Origin: Drosophila persimilis
Taxonomy: Eukaryota > Arthropoda > Insecta > Diptera > Drosophilidae
Direction of reading: 5' to 3'
NCBI RefSeq assembly: GCF_003286085.1
Contig: NW_020825288.1
Coordinates: 8,618,001-8,682,000, forward strand
DNA: 64,000 nt
Under the pieces are notes generated by a model. It was not told the DNA's origin and made no database searches. It saw nothing but the letters and a program-made list of their open reading frames with translations. Of the stretch, positions 12,901-27,900 are shown piece by piece. The position numbers were made by a program, and so were the translations under genes. Numbering within the stretch: position 1 is the stretch's first letter; each line of letters begins with the position of its first letter.

Positions 12901-15900
12901 GTCCGATTTTCGCTGGGGGTCGACTACCTGCCTGACTGCCTGCCATATAGAAGACCGCATGGCGTATGGGCTAATGGCAATTATGAACTGTTTTGGGGCC
13001 AAGCTGGAAACTGGACTGCATTAGAGCTAAAAGCGTTTAGTTGGCGGGTGGCAAACCACCAGCTAACCGACTGCTGGGACTGCCCGCTGTCATGTGAGAG
13101 CCCCAAAACAAGCAAAACAATTTGACGCCAGCAACCGCAAAACGTGCGGGCCGCAGAGACAGTCCCGTGGCCGGGACCCGCAGCAAAGACCCGCCCACAA
13201 CTTAACCCAAAAATTGATGAATATGTAAGCAAATACAGAAGACTAACACGTAGCAGGGAGCGGGGGGCTGGGATTGGCAAATATACATATACTACACTCA
13301 TACACATATAAAAAAAGGATCAAAGTCCTGAGGCGCGTTAATTTTCCCAGTCGTCAGCAGGAAAAAGTTGGGTTCTCATCCGACATCCACACCAACCGGA
13401 CCCTCCTCCTACGAATATGAATGCCGCACACACACACAAACACAAATTATATTGAAATGTTAATAATCCAGTTGCTTAGACGTGCTGTGATGGCCGTCCT
13501 GCAGAGACCACGGAGCCAATGCCTGGACTGTCCCTAAAAGGGACAACTCAACTGTAAAAGGATATTTACATGGAGATTTGTATGCCGCCGACTTATGACT
13601 TTGATCAATGCCGCATACCCCCAGACCACACATACCCATTCCATACCAATCAGTGGGCTCCATCCATCCATCCGTCCGTCAGTCCATGAGGAGGTCCCTG
13701 CCACATTTATGTGCTTTTGAGAGTCACTTATGCCCACAATTTGGCACTGCGGTTATCTGGGGGATATGCTTTGATATATGACACGCCATTGGACTTGGTC
13801 TGGCACTGGGACTGGGACTCTTAAGGGCGGGGAGCTTTAGCTGGAGCTGGAGCTGAAGCTGTGGGGCAGCATCTTGGCTTGGCTCAGCAAATCTTTAAAT
13901 TAAATTTGCTTAGCTCAAATCATCTCGCATTATACAGTATAATGTGCTTTTAATTTCATTCATTTGCATCCAGCATGAGGGTCTAGATGGACGTCGACTG
14001 CTGCTGCTTCTGCTGCCAAATGAAAACTAAAAAATCTAATTAGCGTTTGCCCAGTGTAAGAGCCGAGGCGAGGCGAACTTAAAGCAAACTTTCCGCTTTA
14101 ATTTCAACTTAATTACGCTCCCCAACTAAATGCTGGAGCACTCCGAATGCAGCAGCAGAGCAGGAGAAGAGCAGCCATCTGGTGCTGGTACTGGTGCTGT
14201 TCTGTTTGTGGAACATTCTGCAAAGCCAATCAACTTGAGTCGCTAATGAAACTGCAGTCACTTTAAGGAATTTCAACTTTCAACTTTGCCCCATCCTTAT
14301 GCTGGTCTCCTGCCTCTTGTCTCCTGTCGCTGTCATTGTCACCATTAGACGCCGCCTGGGCTGATGATAATGCTGATTTTTAATGTTGATTACCGCAAGC
14401 TGCAAAGCCGCAATCCTTTTACCACATTTTTTCCTTTGAGAATAGCATTGGCACTGGCTGCCAGGTCGAGTCGTACCGGAGAGTGTCTTGGTTATCTGAG
14501 GAGGAACCAGGAGTAGAGTCAGCATCATTTCCGCAAGTGTGCGTGGCATTTAAGTTGCCACTTAAATGAGGCAGTCACTCGTTTCGTCGTCTGTATTGTG
14601 TAGCTGCCACAACGATGCTGCTGCTGGTGGTGGCAACCACCTCTTCCTATTTCGTTTGTGGCAATGGCTGATGCTATGTTGGTCTGTGGCCCCGACGGTT
14701 GTGGAAGGGGGCGGGGTGCTGGCTGCCGGAGACAGGACGCAGCCTCATCAAGTCGTCGCGTAGCGCAGATCAAATGAAAATTTCATTGTGTTGTGCCGCG
14801 CGTTGCGATTTTCCCCGTGTCAGTTGTAGGTATTTGTGTGTGTGTGTGAGTTTGTGGGTGGGGCAGGCAACCACGTTTCCACCTTTTTGTGCCTCTGACT
14901 CGAAAACTTTTGGGTTATTGTACGACTCCGAGTTGTGCACTATTTCGCAAGTCCCTGTGTGTCCCCCTGTTGTTGCTTCTGTTGCCACCGGCGTCAGAGT
15001 CGTCGTCGTCGTCGTCTTCGTCCTTCGTCCTCCGTCGCGACCCAACGTCTAACGTGTAAAACAATGACTCATTAAGACTCATCTAAATTCTAATGAGATT
15101 CAGTAACTATTAAAAACAAAACATGACAAAGGCAAAGAGGCAACAGAGGCAACAGCAACAGCAACAGCAAACGCAAATGTGGCAAAGGGTTGCTGCCCCC
15201 GGGGCAACTTCCCCAATCAGTCCCCGCCCCGGGTTCTCTCCCTCGTCCGTCCGGCTCTTATCAACCAGTCAGCCAGGCAGCCGGGCAAAGGGCTTGGGTC
15301 GTATTTAGTGCTGATTTTGCTTCTTCGAAACTTTAAGTCCTGGCCAAAATTTAAGTCATTTGTATGCAAGTCGCCTGCGTTGCCTTTAAACAAATGTCAA
15401 TAATTTGATTTAAATGTGGCACAGAAGGACCCTCAGAGGAGGGAGGATTGATGGGGTCTTGGGGCTTGGGGCTTGGTTCCCTGCTTATAATACAATCAGG
15501 CCCTCACACGTTGTCCTGGCATCGTAGGCGTAGGCCCATTCCGCTTGCTGATCGCGTGCAAATTTCGCATTTAAATGCCAGTAGGCGCTTGTTTTCCAAT
15601 TTTGCAGCTCTCAATGCTGGGTTGCCATTTGCATTTACTGTGTTGACAATTGTGTGAAAAGACAATGCAGCAGCACAACAGAATAGAATGAACAGAACCG
15701 TAACGACAAAAGCGGTGCCGGCACCAGAACCGGCGACGGAGACAAGGAATTTGCGTATCAAGAATCGAAAAAAGGCAGGCCAGAGTTGCCCAAGGAATGC
15801 ATTAGGGTTCGCTCGGTTCGTCTCTCCCGCTCTCTCTCTCTCTCTCGAGGCGAACAAACGAACATGTGGCCTTATACATTAGAAAGTACACACACAACAC

Positions 15901-18900
15901 ACACACACATGGAAAATGAAATGGAAATTGCGTATGTTGCCCCGGTCAACATTTCTACGGACAGAACAAGCGAAAGCGCCCGCCCGTCCAAACAAAACAG
16001 AGTCGAAAGTCGGAAAAGGGGATACAAAGAATCTATATTGCTCTACAGCCCTGACTCGGACCGTCCTCATGTGTTTGCATTGGTTTTTGGTTAGTTATAT
16101 CTGGCCCAGGCACACACGCACCCACTCGGTGGAGCAGCCACATATATATAGCCTCTCGAAACAGTCAACCCCCAGAATGAACCCCATTTAACGCTGTTGT
16201 AAGCGTTTGCAGACAAACAAACCCGCCGATCACCCCCTTCGAAAATGTATCTGCTTCTGTGGCACATGTTGAAAGTAAACGCGACGCAGGTATGCTCGTA
16301 AACCCACCCCCCAGCACCCCACAGCACCACCCGCTCAAACGCTCAACCGACCATCTATTCCATTCTGCATATTTGTCGGGGCGCCACGAAATGTAAAGCA
16401 AGTAAAAACCTGGTTCAAATTGCGGTTACCGTTTTTATTTTCCGTTGCAACTTGCTCTCTCTTTCTGACCCGGCAAATCCATTACACTTATTGTCTCTGT
16501 CTGGTTTTCGGCGAGAATGTGTGTCTGTTAGTCTGTGTGTAGGTGTTGATACATCCACACTTATGGAGGTGCCTGCTCCATTTCTGTCCCACTGCCTGTG
16601 TCCCGTTAGGCGCCCGAAACACTGCTATAGTTTTCCCTTTTTTCCCGGACATGACCTGTACACATGCGTCTAACCGGGGAGACAGTGCGAGGGCGGGGGC
16701 TTGGCTAGGGATCGGGATCGGATTCAGGTTCGGCTCGAGTTCATGGAGCTGGGCGTTGGACTGTTAATTGTAAAGCGTTTTGCCACTTGGGTTGGGTTTC
16801 TCTGGGTTTTATTTTATTTTTTTCTGCGAACTGGTTTGTCCCTCTCTCACAGCTAGCCAGTGACTTCATTTGGTTTGGCACGTTTACAGTTAATTAATTT
16901 GGTTGACAGCAGACCGAGAGAGATAAAGTGTTGAGCCAACAATGTTGAGGTCATTGTCAAGGATGGGAATACGTTCTGGAGGCCCATGTTGAAGAGATCC
17001 AACCTTTGGAACTATGCTAATTTCCTTTCGAAATCGATCTATATATCTATCAAGGCTAAATGTGATCCAGTTTTGAGCATCAGCTTCTACAAGATACACA
17101 TATAATCTTCTTATTGAACATTTTTCAAGTAGAAATCTTGGATCATAGCTCGTTGAGCTTTTTCTCGGTAAAGACCCCCCAATTTAAATTTCAATTAAAG
17201 ACTTACAGCTCTAAAACATTTCATGGATCAAAGCCAAGGTCTCTGGGGGGTTTCCCTGCCCCCAGTTTCGAGTGAGCAGCAACAGCAACAATAACCCAAT
17301 TGAGGGAAAACGAACAGCAAAAAAAGAACGCGAACAAATCAAATTCAAAACTCGTCGTCGCTGAATGAAATGTTGAAATTGCGTCTAGTAGCACCCTTCT
17401 CTGCCCCTTGCCGCTCACTCACATGGAAGCCGGCCGCTTCTCTGACCGTCCCCATCCTCCCTACCACTCCAATCCTCTACCTAAACCATTCTAGCCGTAC
17501 CTTTTTTTGGCCAGCTGCGCAGCTGCTGCACTTTATTTCAGTCACTTGCTGGGCATTTTTTTCTGTTTTTTGTTTTTTGTTTTTGGAACGAGTGGCTTGT
17601 TTTTGCCATGTTCCCAGCTGCCTCTCGCCGTGAGGGTGTGTCTGCATCTGGATCTGTGTGTGTGTCTATCCCTATGTGGACGACTGTGTGTGCGTGTGTA
17701 GCCCGCTTTTGTGTGCAAGTGCGGTCATTTAATTTCGATTTGTGTTTTAGATTGTTTTGCGTTGCATTTGTTGATTTTTGCCATTTAAATAGAAATTTTT
17801 ATTTTCTACACGTTCCTGGCTATGGCCTCGTCCCCATCACGGCACTCCACGGCACTCTACGGCACGGCCGGAGACCGAAACCAGGCAGCCGTCGCCAGTT
17901 TTTTGTTCATCCGTGCAGTTCCCCCATGGTTTTTGTACTTTCTCTTTTTTTTATTTTTTATTAACGCATGTCCATGGGGCATTTGCCAGCGCGGGGCCCG
18001 GCAAATTGGATTTCTTTTTTCGGACATTTGAAACTGACGAACGCCAGCCTGGGACCGGGCAGGACCGATGCTGGAGTCAGCGGGGAGCGGCGTATACAAA
18101 ACCTAGCTCAAAATATATGCAACTGTTGTAGGAGTTGTTGCTGCTGTCACAGCACACCCCTCCTGCCCCTGCCCCCTGCCCCCTTGTACACAGAACCGCA
18201 CAAGAACCGCCATCGTTTCTATTAGCCACGCGCATTCATAAGAGCGGAAATTTAATCTATGCCACAGGCCCGTTCATTTCATTTCTCCCATCGCTCACTC
18301 GCTCCCTCTCTCTGGTTAACTCTCTTTTGTCAATTTAAAGCTGCCGGCAAATGCTATCAATTCGAAATGTTCGTTAAATATTTAAATTGGCGCAGAACTA
18401 ATGAAATAAAACCAATGCGAATGCAGAGCAGACCCACAGCCAGAGCCAAAGCCAACTCCAAAGCGATATTCCCAAGTGATTTCAGTTGGTTAAATTCGTG
18501 CTGGCTGCCTGGTTCGTTGGCTTGGAATGGGAAGAGGGGCCGATAGATACGGACTTCATCGATGTCTCCTGGGTTTTGTCGCGTTCTTAAAAACATTTGA
18601 ACAACTGCTCCTCCCCAGATCCATAAGTCAGTTACAGTCAGCGGAAACGTTTTGCGAGTATTGCGAGCGAGCACCGCAGAGATACTAAATATTCTTTACC
18701 GCATTCAATCTGAGCTGAATTTGTATGAAATATTAGGGTCTAATACAACATGACAAGCTCCTAATACATTTATAAAATTCATCCGTTTGAGACGACTTCT
18801 TGGCGTTTCCAATTTCCCTGGAACTTCTCCGAGTGTACGAGAGGTACGTATATCTTGGCATGCGGCTCACGTAGCATCTTGCTTTAAATGCTTAAATAGA

Positions 18901-21900
18901 AGCCAACAAACGGGAGCTTCAATCCGGTGGTAGGCACTCACACAGACTCCAACACAGACACAAAGAGAGGGAGACGTTCAAGCCAAAAATTGGCATAAAT
19001 AAGTAAAAGCGGCTACAGAGCGCCAAAGTCAACGTCAACGTCAACAGCGGTCTGGGGTCCCAGTACGCCATATTGCGCATATAGCTTTCTCTTTGAGATT
19101 GTGTGTGTGTGGGTATGGGTGTATATCTGTGTAGCTGTGCGTGCGTGTGTGTACGTCTGTGTAGTGTGTTTGTGTATTTACTCAACTGCTGTACCCAAAG
19201 CGCACTTGAGTGTGTATCATCATCAACATCAGCTGCTCTTGAGCCCCAAACCAGAACCAGGACCAGGACCAGGTCCAGAACCAGAAGCAGTAGCAGTGGT
19301 TGAACCCGCACCACGACCAACTTCAAGTTTCCCTACTGCTCCGACTTTCCGTTTGGCCCCCAACATTTCGCCAACCGCCGCCAGCACTAAAGATACAAAG
19401 CTGCAGATATAACCAGAGGAGCTCAGCGAGTGTGTGTGCTGCCAGCCTTCTGCCTCCTTCTTGTACTCGTACTCGTACTCGCACTCGTACTCGCACTCGT
19501 ACAGTCCTCCCTATCGTTCCCATTCTGTGGCCACTACAGCGACAGTATCTTTGAATGCTTAACAACATTACAAGCTGACTTATGAAAGAGCCGAGCCGGG
19601 CCGGGCCGGGCCGGTGGCTGCCCCGCCTGCAATTTGACTTGACTTTTACGTATCGTCAAGTACTTTTCTGGTTTTAGCCTCTCTGGGGGGACATTTGTCA
19701 GTCGAGAGACAAATTTAATTTCTGCTATTTTTGCGAGCCAGGCGACGTCTGCGCTTAGATATGAATTGCAATGAAAGTCACAGTCGTCATGTATGACGAG
19801 ACGGTCTATGGCCGGACACGGGTGTGGGTCATAGCCAGAGCCAGTACCAGTACCAGTACCAGGGTCCGTGTCCATGTCCATGTCCGTGTCCGTCCCCGAC
19901 TGTCTGAGTGGGTTTTTGTGAGTGCAGGCACCCCAACTGTGGGCCCTGGCAAACTCGTTTTTAATATGCAGCCAGAAGTCGGCGCACGCAGCGTATGCGT
20001 AATTTTATTACAACTGCCAAAGCTGCTCGATTCAGCAGCCTCGCAGCACCCCTCTGCATCAGTGGCAGCAGCTACAAATGAAATGAATGGGAACTATTTT
20101 TGGCCTTCCCAACTTCGACCCTTTATCTATCTTCCTCCCTCTCTCTCTCTCTCTATTTGTGTGTGTGTGTGTGGGGCCACACGCAATGCACAGAATTCAT
20201 TTCGCATTTAAATTGCTGTTCAGAGAGCAATTAGCTGAAATTATTGTTGCTACGTGTGCATCGTCACTTGAGCCGAGGCATTGGCATTGGCGCTGGCACC
20301 CCAAATCAGGCGGTAGCCCGGAATTGGGGATTTTGTGGGTGGATGAGAAACTGCGGCGAATGCTTAATGTGTGCCGGGGAGGCCATTATTCAGTTTCCCC
20401 ACTTGGCAAAAAAATGCTGATTTGCGGTTTGCCAATGCCAACCACACACACACACACACACCCAAGCCCAGCCCCGGCCCAGCCGATATAAAACCCACAC
20501 ACAGAATTCACAATTATTTACTAAAGCTTTCCCAAGGAACACACACAAAAAAAAAATGGAAGAAAAGCGAAAAAAATCGAGACTCGTCTCGAGGCAAAAT
20601 TATGCCAAAACAAATCAAGCAAATGAAAATATCACAGCCACAAAATCAAGGCAAGACACACGCAGCGCTGCACAGCGGTGGCTCCAGCTCCGCATTGGCC
20701 TAAATGGGTGGGGCCCCAGCGGGAAGGGTGCAGAGGGGAGAGCGGTACAAACTTGTGGGTGCCACAAATGCTGTGCTTAATAGGCATCAGCTGGGTATTA
20801 AGTTGTTGGGTTTTTTCTTTTTTTGTCATCGTCTTGCCCGCGTCTCTTGGCAGCATGACAACGTTTTTTGTGTGCCTGTTTATCTGTGCGTGTATGTGTT
20901 GTATCTGTGAATGTGGGAGGAATCCAAGACCGGCCAGCTTCTTGGGGCATTTCCCCCTCCTAAGCTCTCATTCGAGGGAGCCTTCTGTTCAACAAACAAT
21001 TTGGGGAATGCCATTAGGTGACGCCTATTGCCGAAATTATCTCTGGCTTCAAGTTCTCTTTTTTGTTGTGGGGGGAATTCAATCACATCATCTTTTGTTA
21101 AACTCGTGGCACAGCCAACGACAGCGGAAGCCCGAGCAAATAGGTAATAACATCCAGGAGGAGGCACAAAGGAATCGAAATAAAGACGCCAAAAAAGTGT
21201 TGCCTACTTTCCAGGGCACGAAACGTTAATGGTTCTCGTTGGTGGTGGTGGTGGTGGTGGAAAGGTGCGATGGGGTTGGGTCTAAGCCACAATGGTATTG
21301 GCATACAAAGGGGCATCCAATCTGCCATTAAACAGCAATCGTATCGCTCAGAAATTGCTGATGGCTTTCGTTTATTTGGCTTATAAATTCATCAATTTCC
21401 AATGGGCCTTCTTCGTTTAATAGAATATAAATTGCTTACGAATCACCCACTGTTTGCTTTAGCTAACACCCCGCCAAATTGCATTATAAACTTTTGCCTT
21501 TATCCCCCATCATAGTTGTCCGCGTATGTCTGCCGCAAACTGTGGTACATGGCACGCGGTAGGGCTGGGAGAGGGGGCGGAGAGTACAAAAAATTAAAAA
21601 TTAATAGCAACTGGCGAGTGCCGATGAAAACCACAATGCAGCAAGAACAACAACCACTGCGAAAAAAACGAAACGAAACAAAACAAAAACTAACCGACTA
21701 ACAAAGTGTAAAAAACTATTGAGTGCTGGCGTCCCAACACTTCACTGTGTTTGCCCCTCCTCTGCCTCGACAGAACCCGCCACTAACAAAAATTTCTAAT
21801 TTAAAAGTTTTGCACCCAACCGCCGACGAGCAACGAACGAGGCAAAAACCAAAAACTGGGGGCAGTGCGGAAGAAAATGAAAGCAGCCGAAGCTGGAAAA

Positions 21901-24900
21901 TGGAAAATAGCAACAAAGACAGACGGCAAATAAAAACGCAACACACACACACTCACACACATACAGACAGACAAACAGGCATACACACCCGAGCAGATAA
22001 TGCAATTCCCTCCCAGAAAGAAAGTGGAGAAAGCAACTTGGCCAGCTGCAATTTTGTTGCTGGCATCCTCGTCGGCGGCGTCGTCGTTCTCATCGTCATC
22101 GTAGTCCTCCTCGTCCAGGCCGTCGTCGTTGTGTAGGCGTTGTTTTTGCCCACATCGTTAGCAATGCTCATCGGCAACATTTCGTCAGCTTCCGCCAGCC
22201 AGCCAGCCAGCCAGCTAGCCAGCCATCCAGCTAGCCAGTCAGCCAGTGAGGGAACCAGCCAGGCGGCGGTGGCGGTTGGAGGAGCGCCGCGTCATGCGCG
22301 TTGGCACTGCGTGGCCTGCAGTCGCCACCTAGCACCTAGTCCTCCTCCTGCAAGTGGGTGGGGGCTGTAACCGGGCAGGGACCTCGAGCTAGAGCTAGAG
22401 CTGGAGCTTGGGGCTTGGGGGTCACCAGTCGCTCCTCCTAGCCGGCAATCGTTGGCTGAAACTATTTTTATATGCTGGCCCAGTCTTTGTGTCTATGGGG
22501 TGTGTGTGTGTGGGAGCCAGATGGGGGCTTGGCCGTATTTGGGGAAGCGTTTGTCATTGTGCATTACTTTTAGCATGCATCGCGGCGCGTTCTATGATGC
22601 AACAATGTGGCATAGCCACCCTTGCCATCCCCCAGAAGCGATCCGCTGCTGTAATTTGCTTGTTGTTGCCCGGTTCGTTGGCTTTGCCGGGTTTAAGGGC
22701 GCATCATCCTACAAGGTTTTTTTCCTCAGAAAATTTTACGATGATTTTCATTTTCATATTCGAATCGTGTGCGCTCTGTGTTGCTGTGGGTTTTGAAGGG
22801 GGTCCCTTTTTGTGTGTGTGCGGGTAGCTTGCAAATCGAATTATATTTGCTGCCACACAATGTCGACAACAGGCAAGGGCACAGCATTACAATGCCTGCA
22901 GCTGCAGCTGCAGCATCTTGTCATGCCTCTTGCCTCTTGCCTCTTGCATCTTGCATCTCATTCACTTTTTGTGGCTTTTGCCCTTTGGCTTCCTGCACTT
23001 TGACCAACACTCTGTTGTTGGCTGTGAGGAAATTACCTTACTCTGGAAATTGTCTACCAAAAAGCAGGCAGCGTACTTTTTACGACCTTCTTCTTTGTGG
23101 TGTGAGTGGTGTGTATCTTTTGGAGTGTGTTTTTTTGCTCATCTTAATGCCGAGCATCATATTTCTTTCTTTCTTTATATATATATATATACTTTTTAAT
23201 ATGTATTTTGTCGTGCATAATGTTGACATTTTGACGCACTAATAAACATAATTTGCTCATAAAATACGTTTTATTGCCAGGGCGTCTCAGCATCACTGGG
23301 AAATTTTCGGTTTCGTGGGAGTGCTTGTTCATCTCCAGTATATGAGGCACATTAAATTGAAGGCAGATATGCCGAGTTCATTTGGAGACAGACGGGGCAG
23401 GTATAAATCTTGAATTAGGTGTCGATATCGGGAGACAAAAGCGCTTTAATTCCCTCCCCTGGTAGACCGTCAACGAGTTCAATGAACCCTCCTCCCGCCT
23501 TGACCAGCTCAGCCCCCTAGCCCACAGTCCCTGTCTCACATTGCATAATTAATTGCTGCTTCACACTGAGCCCTGGAGCTCTGTATCTCTGGATCTTCCC
23601 ACAATCTGAGCGCTTTAAATCACATTTTCTCATTTTACCCCGAAATACATATTGCAGCATACAGATAACGTAGATAAGGCAGAAAGGAAGACACGAAAAA
23701 CATTTTTAAATATTTATTAGCAACAGCTTACAAGCTTCATCCTATTTTCTTTCGGCTTTCATCGGTGGCTGCCTCTCTTCGGCGTTAAGTAATTTCGTTA
23801 TTTGCCAAAACATGGGACCGCCCGGGCTACGCCTTTTGCTGTTCCGCCACCGCCATTTGTCTGCCTCGTCCGGGGCTGAGGCTGGTGCTGGGCTGCTCGT
23901 TGATGCCATTATCTTATTCAGCATCCTTGTCATCTCATAAAGGATGCCTATTATAAATTAATTTTTGCCAGCCGTGGTCGCCCGCCTTCCCCTGTGATTC
24001 TCCTGCACCCAGCCACTTTTCCAGCTCTTCTCTCCTATCGCTTTTATCACTTGGGGAGGAGCCAGTACCCGCACCAAAATATCAAACATGTTGCTCCTGT
24101 TATGGCCGTCATGTGTGTGTGACTGAGTATGGGTATTCGTGTGTGTGTGTGGGAGTGGGAGGGCGCGAGTGTTCCTGACTATATGACTATATAATTTTTT
24201 GATTTAACGCTGCTGCTGCTACTCCTGCTGTCGCAATTTTTCAAAAAAACACCCTCATGCTTTTATATTTTTGTTGCGCCTCGTGCGCCGTAAAAGTTGA
24301 AAGTTGCTGGTGCCACAACAAACTCTGCCCCAGACTCTCTCTCTCTCTCCCTCCCCCACTTCTACACATATGTGACATTGATGCCTCCTCTCGCTGTTTG
24401 AGCTGTTTTATTGTTATCATTAAACGGCAACACCTCCACGTCGCCTTCGCCGCCGCTGTCGCCGCCGCCTGTTCGACATGTTGTCCTGTCTTTGTGTTTT
24501 CTTCTGCTCCTGCCGATGCGGGCTCCTCGAGGAGGCCTCAACAAGTTTGACAAGGCCCTGGGCCCACTCGTTTGGGTATGGGCCTGAGATTGGCTCTGTG
24601 GTGGGGGGAGTGCGAGGGAGGGGCGGTGCCCGGTCCTGATCCCATTATGATTAAAAATTGTTTTGCGACTCTTATCTTTTGCGGCTGGCTGCGATCATTA
24701 ATGAAGCAGAAAGTGATTGGGATGAAAGCCCTGGCACCCATTCCCATCCTGGCCCCGAGTCATGATTAATTGGAGCGCACAAAGCCGAATTGCGCACAAG
24801 CTGGCGCCACGGAGAGAGAGAGAGAGAGAGAGAAATAGTGAAAGAGACAAATCAGAAGAAGCTGTGGCAGCAACAGAAGCGTCAACGCTTTTCGGGTGTT

Positions 24901-27900
24901 AACTGCATTTCATTCATCAACGCTTGCTAGCCGCAACGAGCTGCCAGCAACCAACAAGCTACGGTTTTGGATTGGGGCAGGGGCAGGAGCAGCTGGGGTT
25001 AGTGGCAGTGAAGAAGAAAAGGAGTTAGATATAGAGTTAGCTGTTGAGCAGGAGCACCTCCTGGTGGCTGGTGGCTGGTGACTGCTGGTCGGTGGCAGTT
25101 GCATAGGAAATTCAAATAAAATTTACCACAGTTTCTCGTAACTTTGTCAACGATGCGCAACATGAGGCAGGAGATGGAGATACCATCGCTGATGTCTGGC
25201 AGACATCTTGAGTGGGTGAGAGGATGACGAAGACCAGTGGCAGAGAGACGTGGCAGGGACGTGCCAACGAGTCGTGGCAACGAATTGCAATTTGCAATTT
25301 TATGGCAGAGCAGCAGCTAGAAACAGAAACATGGGGCATGGGGCATGGGGCATGGGGCATGGAGAGCATACACACAGAAGCCGCCACAGTACAAAACAAA
25401 CCAATTTAAATTTTCAACGGTGCGGAGACGGCGGTTAGGGGGCTCTGGATATGCTCCTGGTGCTGGGATACAAAGCGGAGCAGAGCAGAGCAGGGCTGGC
25501 GAAAAGCGCAACAAAGCGTAGCTGACAAAATCAAACCAACAGCAGCACAAAAAACACACCCAAAGAAGAAGCAAAACAAAAACGGAAACAAAAAACTGAG
25601 AGAGAGAGATGGAACAGAAAATGAAGAGAAATATTCGCAATGACAATTGAAAGTCGGAATCGGAACCAGGGGACACTGAGGTGGCTGTGGACTGGCCAAG
25701 CACTCAATCAATAAATTATGCTGCCACGGAATATACAAATCAGCGAACGGGCAACAGTCCGGGGGTGCCACAAAAGAGGCAGAGGCAGAGGGGAGGCCGT
25801 GGCGGTGGCGGTGGCGGTGGCTACAGGAGCTGCACGATCTGCGGGCTGCTTGTTTGGCCTGGTCACGCGGCAGCTGCGGAACAAAAGGCCATGCTCCATG
25901 GCCCCAGCCCCAGCCCCAGCCCCAGCCCCAGCTCCAGCCCCCGCCCGGGAGACCCCAACGAGACCAAAGCGGGGCACAGACGGATGTGGCTTTGTGGGTT
26001 TTTGTGTGCGGTCGCCGCCCCATCTGCTGTTAGTCATTTGAGCAGCGGCGACACAACCGAGAGCGAGCGAGGATGCTGTTGACGATGGTCAGGGCCAGAG
26101 TATGGCGAAGATAACGACGGACCAGCCAGCAGCCAGCAGCCAGAAGCCAGAAGCGTAGTTGGGTGCAGCAGAAGAAAGGGCGTTCCATGTCTACTGCCGG
26201 AATACCCACTCTTTGATGTGAATGCCCGATCCCGGCATGCCTGCCAGGACTACGCCCCTGCCAGCTGGAATGACACTGTCAAATGCGTTGACTGCATTGT
26301 GCCACTGTGGCTGGTAGTCCCAGGCGCCAGCCAGAGACAAAGACAAAGGCGAAAGGCGGCGCTCAGTGCAACCAAAATTGCAAAATGGCTGCCAGGCTCG
26401 ACTCGCCTCGCCTCGCCTCGCCTCGCCTCGCTACGGCTCTGCTCTGCTCTACTCTGCTCTGGCCTGACCCCAAGCTGACCTCAAGGGAAAGCGGTCTTTA
26501 AAGCCGCCGCTGCTGCCAACATCGATTTTTCACACAGGAAGACCGCCAGACAGGCAGACAGAAACAGGAACAGCAGGACATATCGTGCATTTGCATGTTT
26601 CTCTGTCTGACATATAAAATGTTGTATATAAAATATTGATTATGATTGACGATTGCAAAGGATACAGTGCCCGCAGGATAACAGACAAAATGACAGGCTC
26701 AAAATGATGGCACCCAAACGAATCCTGCAGCAGGCTTTAAAGAGCGAAAACTGATACTCCAGGTGTGTGTCCTTCGGCCCAGGCATGTGCAACTTGATCG
26801 ATTTCTCTAATCTGCCTTTTCATTGGCACCCCAGCACGCACATTGACGCACCTGGCGGGGGACCACATGACGATACGACCATAGACCCAGCAGCCGAAAC
26901 CACACCACACCGCACCGCACACAAGAACCCACTCGCAGAGCCCCACAACTGCCTGGCATTGTCCAGTCAAGCGCCTCATTGTCCCCACAGTGACTGTCAT
27001 GAAGTCCAACTAAGCGGAAGCTGTAGGAATTTACCAACGTTTAAACTTTAATGCTTGGTACAACAGTTTTTATTCCTTGCTCTCTCTCTCTCTCTCTCTC
27101 TCTCTCCCCCACTGAGCCTCTTTTCTGTTTTCCCTGAAAGTGTGTGTGTGTGTGCTTGAGATTTTTTTCCCTGTTTCCCGACTGCCGGCCGGGTCTGCTG
27201 TGTGGCCAGAGCCCGCTCCACTTCCACCTCCACCCCGCTCCAATTGAACCTAATCCGGCTGCTAAAGTATTAGCTACGTAGTTGTATGCTCATCCCGGCT
27301 GTCCAAACTGCCTTATGCTGCTTTTGTTGTTTGCTGGCATTTAACAAAAAACAAAAGAGCCAAGGAATAAAAAGTGCACCAGAGAATTAGAGAAAGAGAG
27401 AAAGAGGGAAAGACTGAAGCAGAAGCAGAAGGATGGCTAGACCAACAACGGAACCCGAACGAATCGGAGAAGTGACGTTTGTTAAAAGTTTTGCTGGCCG
27501 TCCCTCCAAGTCCGACCGTGTATGGATGTGCCGTGCCACTGGCGTTTGCCAGTGAAGGTGGATGTGGTGGAGGTGGGGTGAAACTGCAGCGTCCACTTAA
27601 TAACAAGGCATCAGCCGCTGGACGTTGTGCCATACAGCCGACGGGCATACTAATCTCCTAGTCCACTTGGACATGGCCTCCCTCTAAATTAAGTGACCGG
27701 TTTAGAGCTCTTGCCGGTTACCCCCCGCCAATCAGCCGCGTTGTGGGACTTCTCTGAACTCTGGAATATCGCCATATACTCGTATGTAAGACTGATGTGC
27801 TTTGTGTATTCTTCACACTCCTGTGCTGCTTTCAAGTCCTGCACCCAAGTCGGGTCCAAAGTGGACAGCGAATAGACAGGAGGGCAAAGACATTAATGAC

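Larger units (their letters stand above)
9629..23712. other. TIA-like gene large intron, proximal 14 kb, no supported gene
   Basis: Part of the 21.9 kb intron between the Gln-rich exon and the RRM2 exon, and downstream of the putative secreted-protein gene's polyadenylation signal. Contents: microsatellites (GTC near 10526, CA and TG tracts, TACTCG near 19463, GGT near 21241, AGCC near 22194) and an ATG-less open frame at 16890-17183, listed separately. Many long open frames on both strands are explained by repeats that lack stops. Confidence 0.7.

Noticed and set aside
25406-26023. Minus-strand open frame of 205 codons
   Set aside because: Mostly translated CCCCAG and GT-rich repeats; opposite and alternative frames are equally open.
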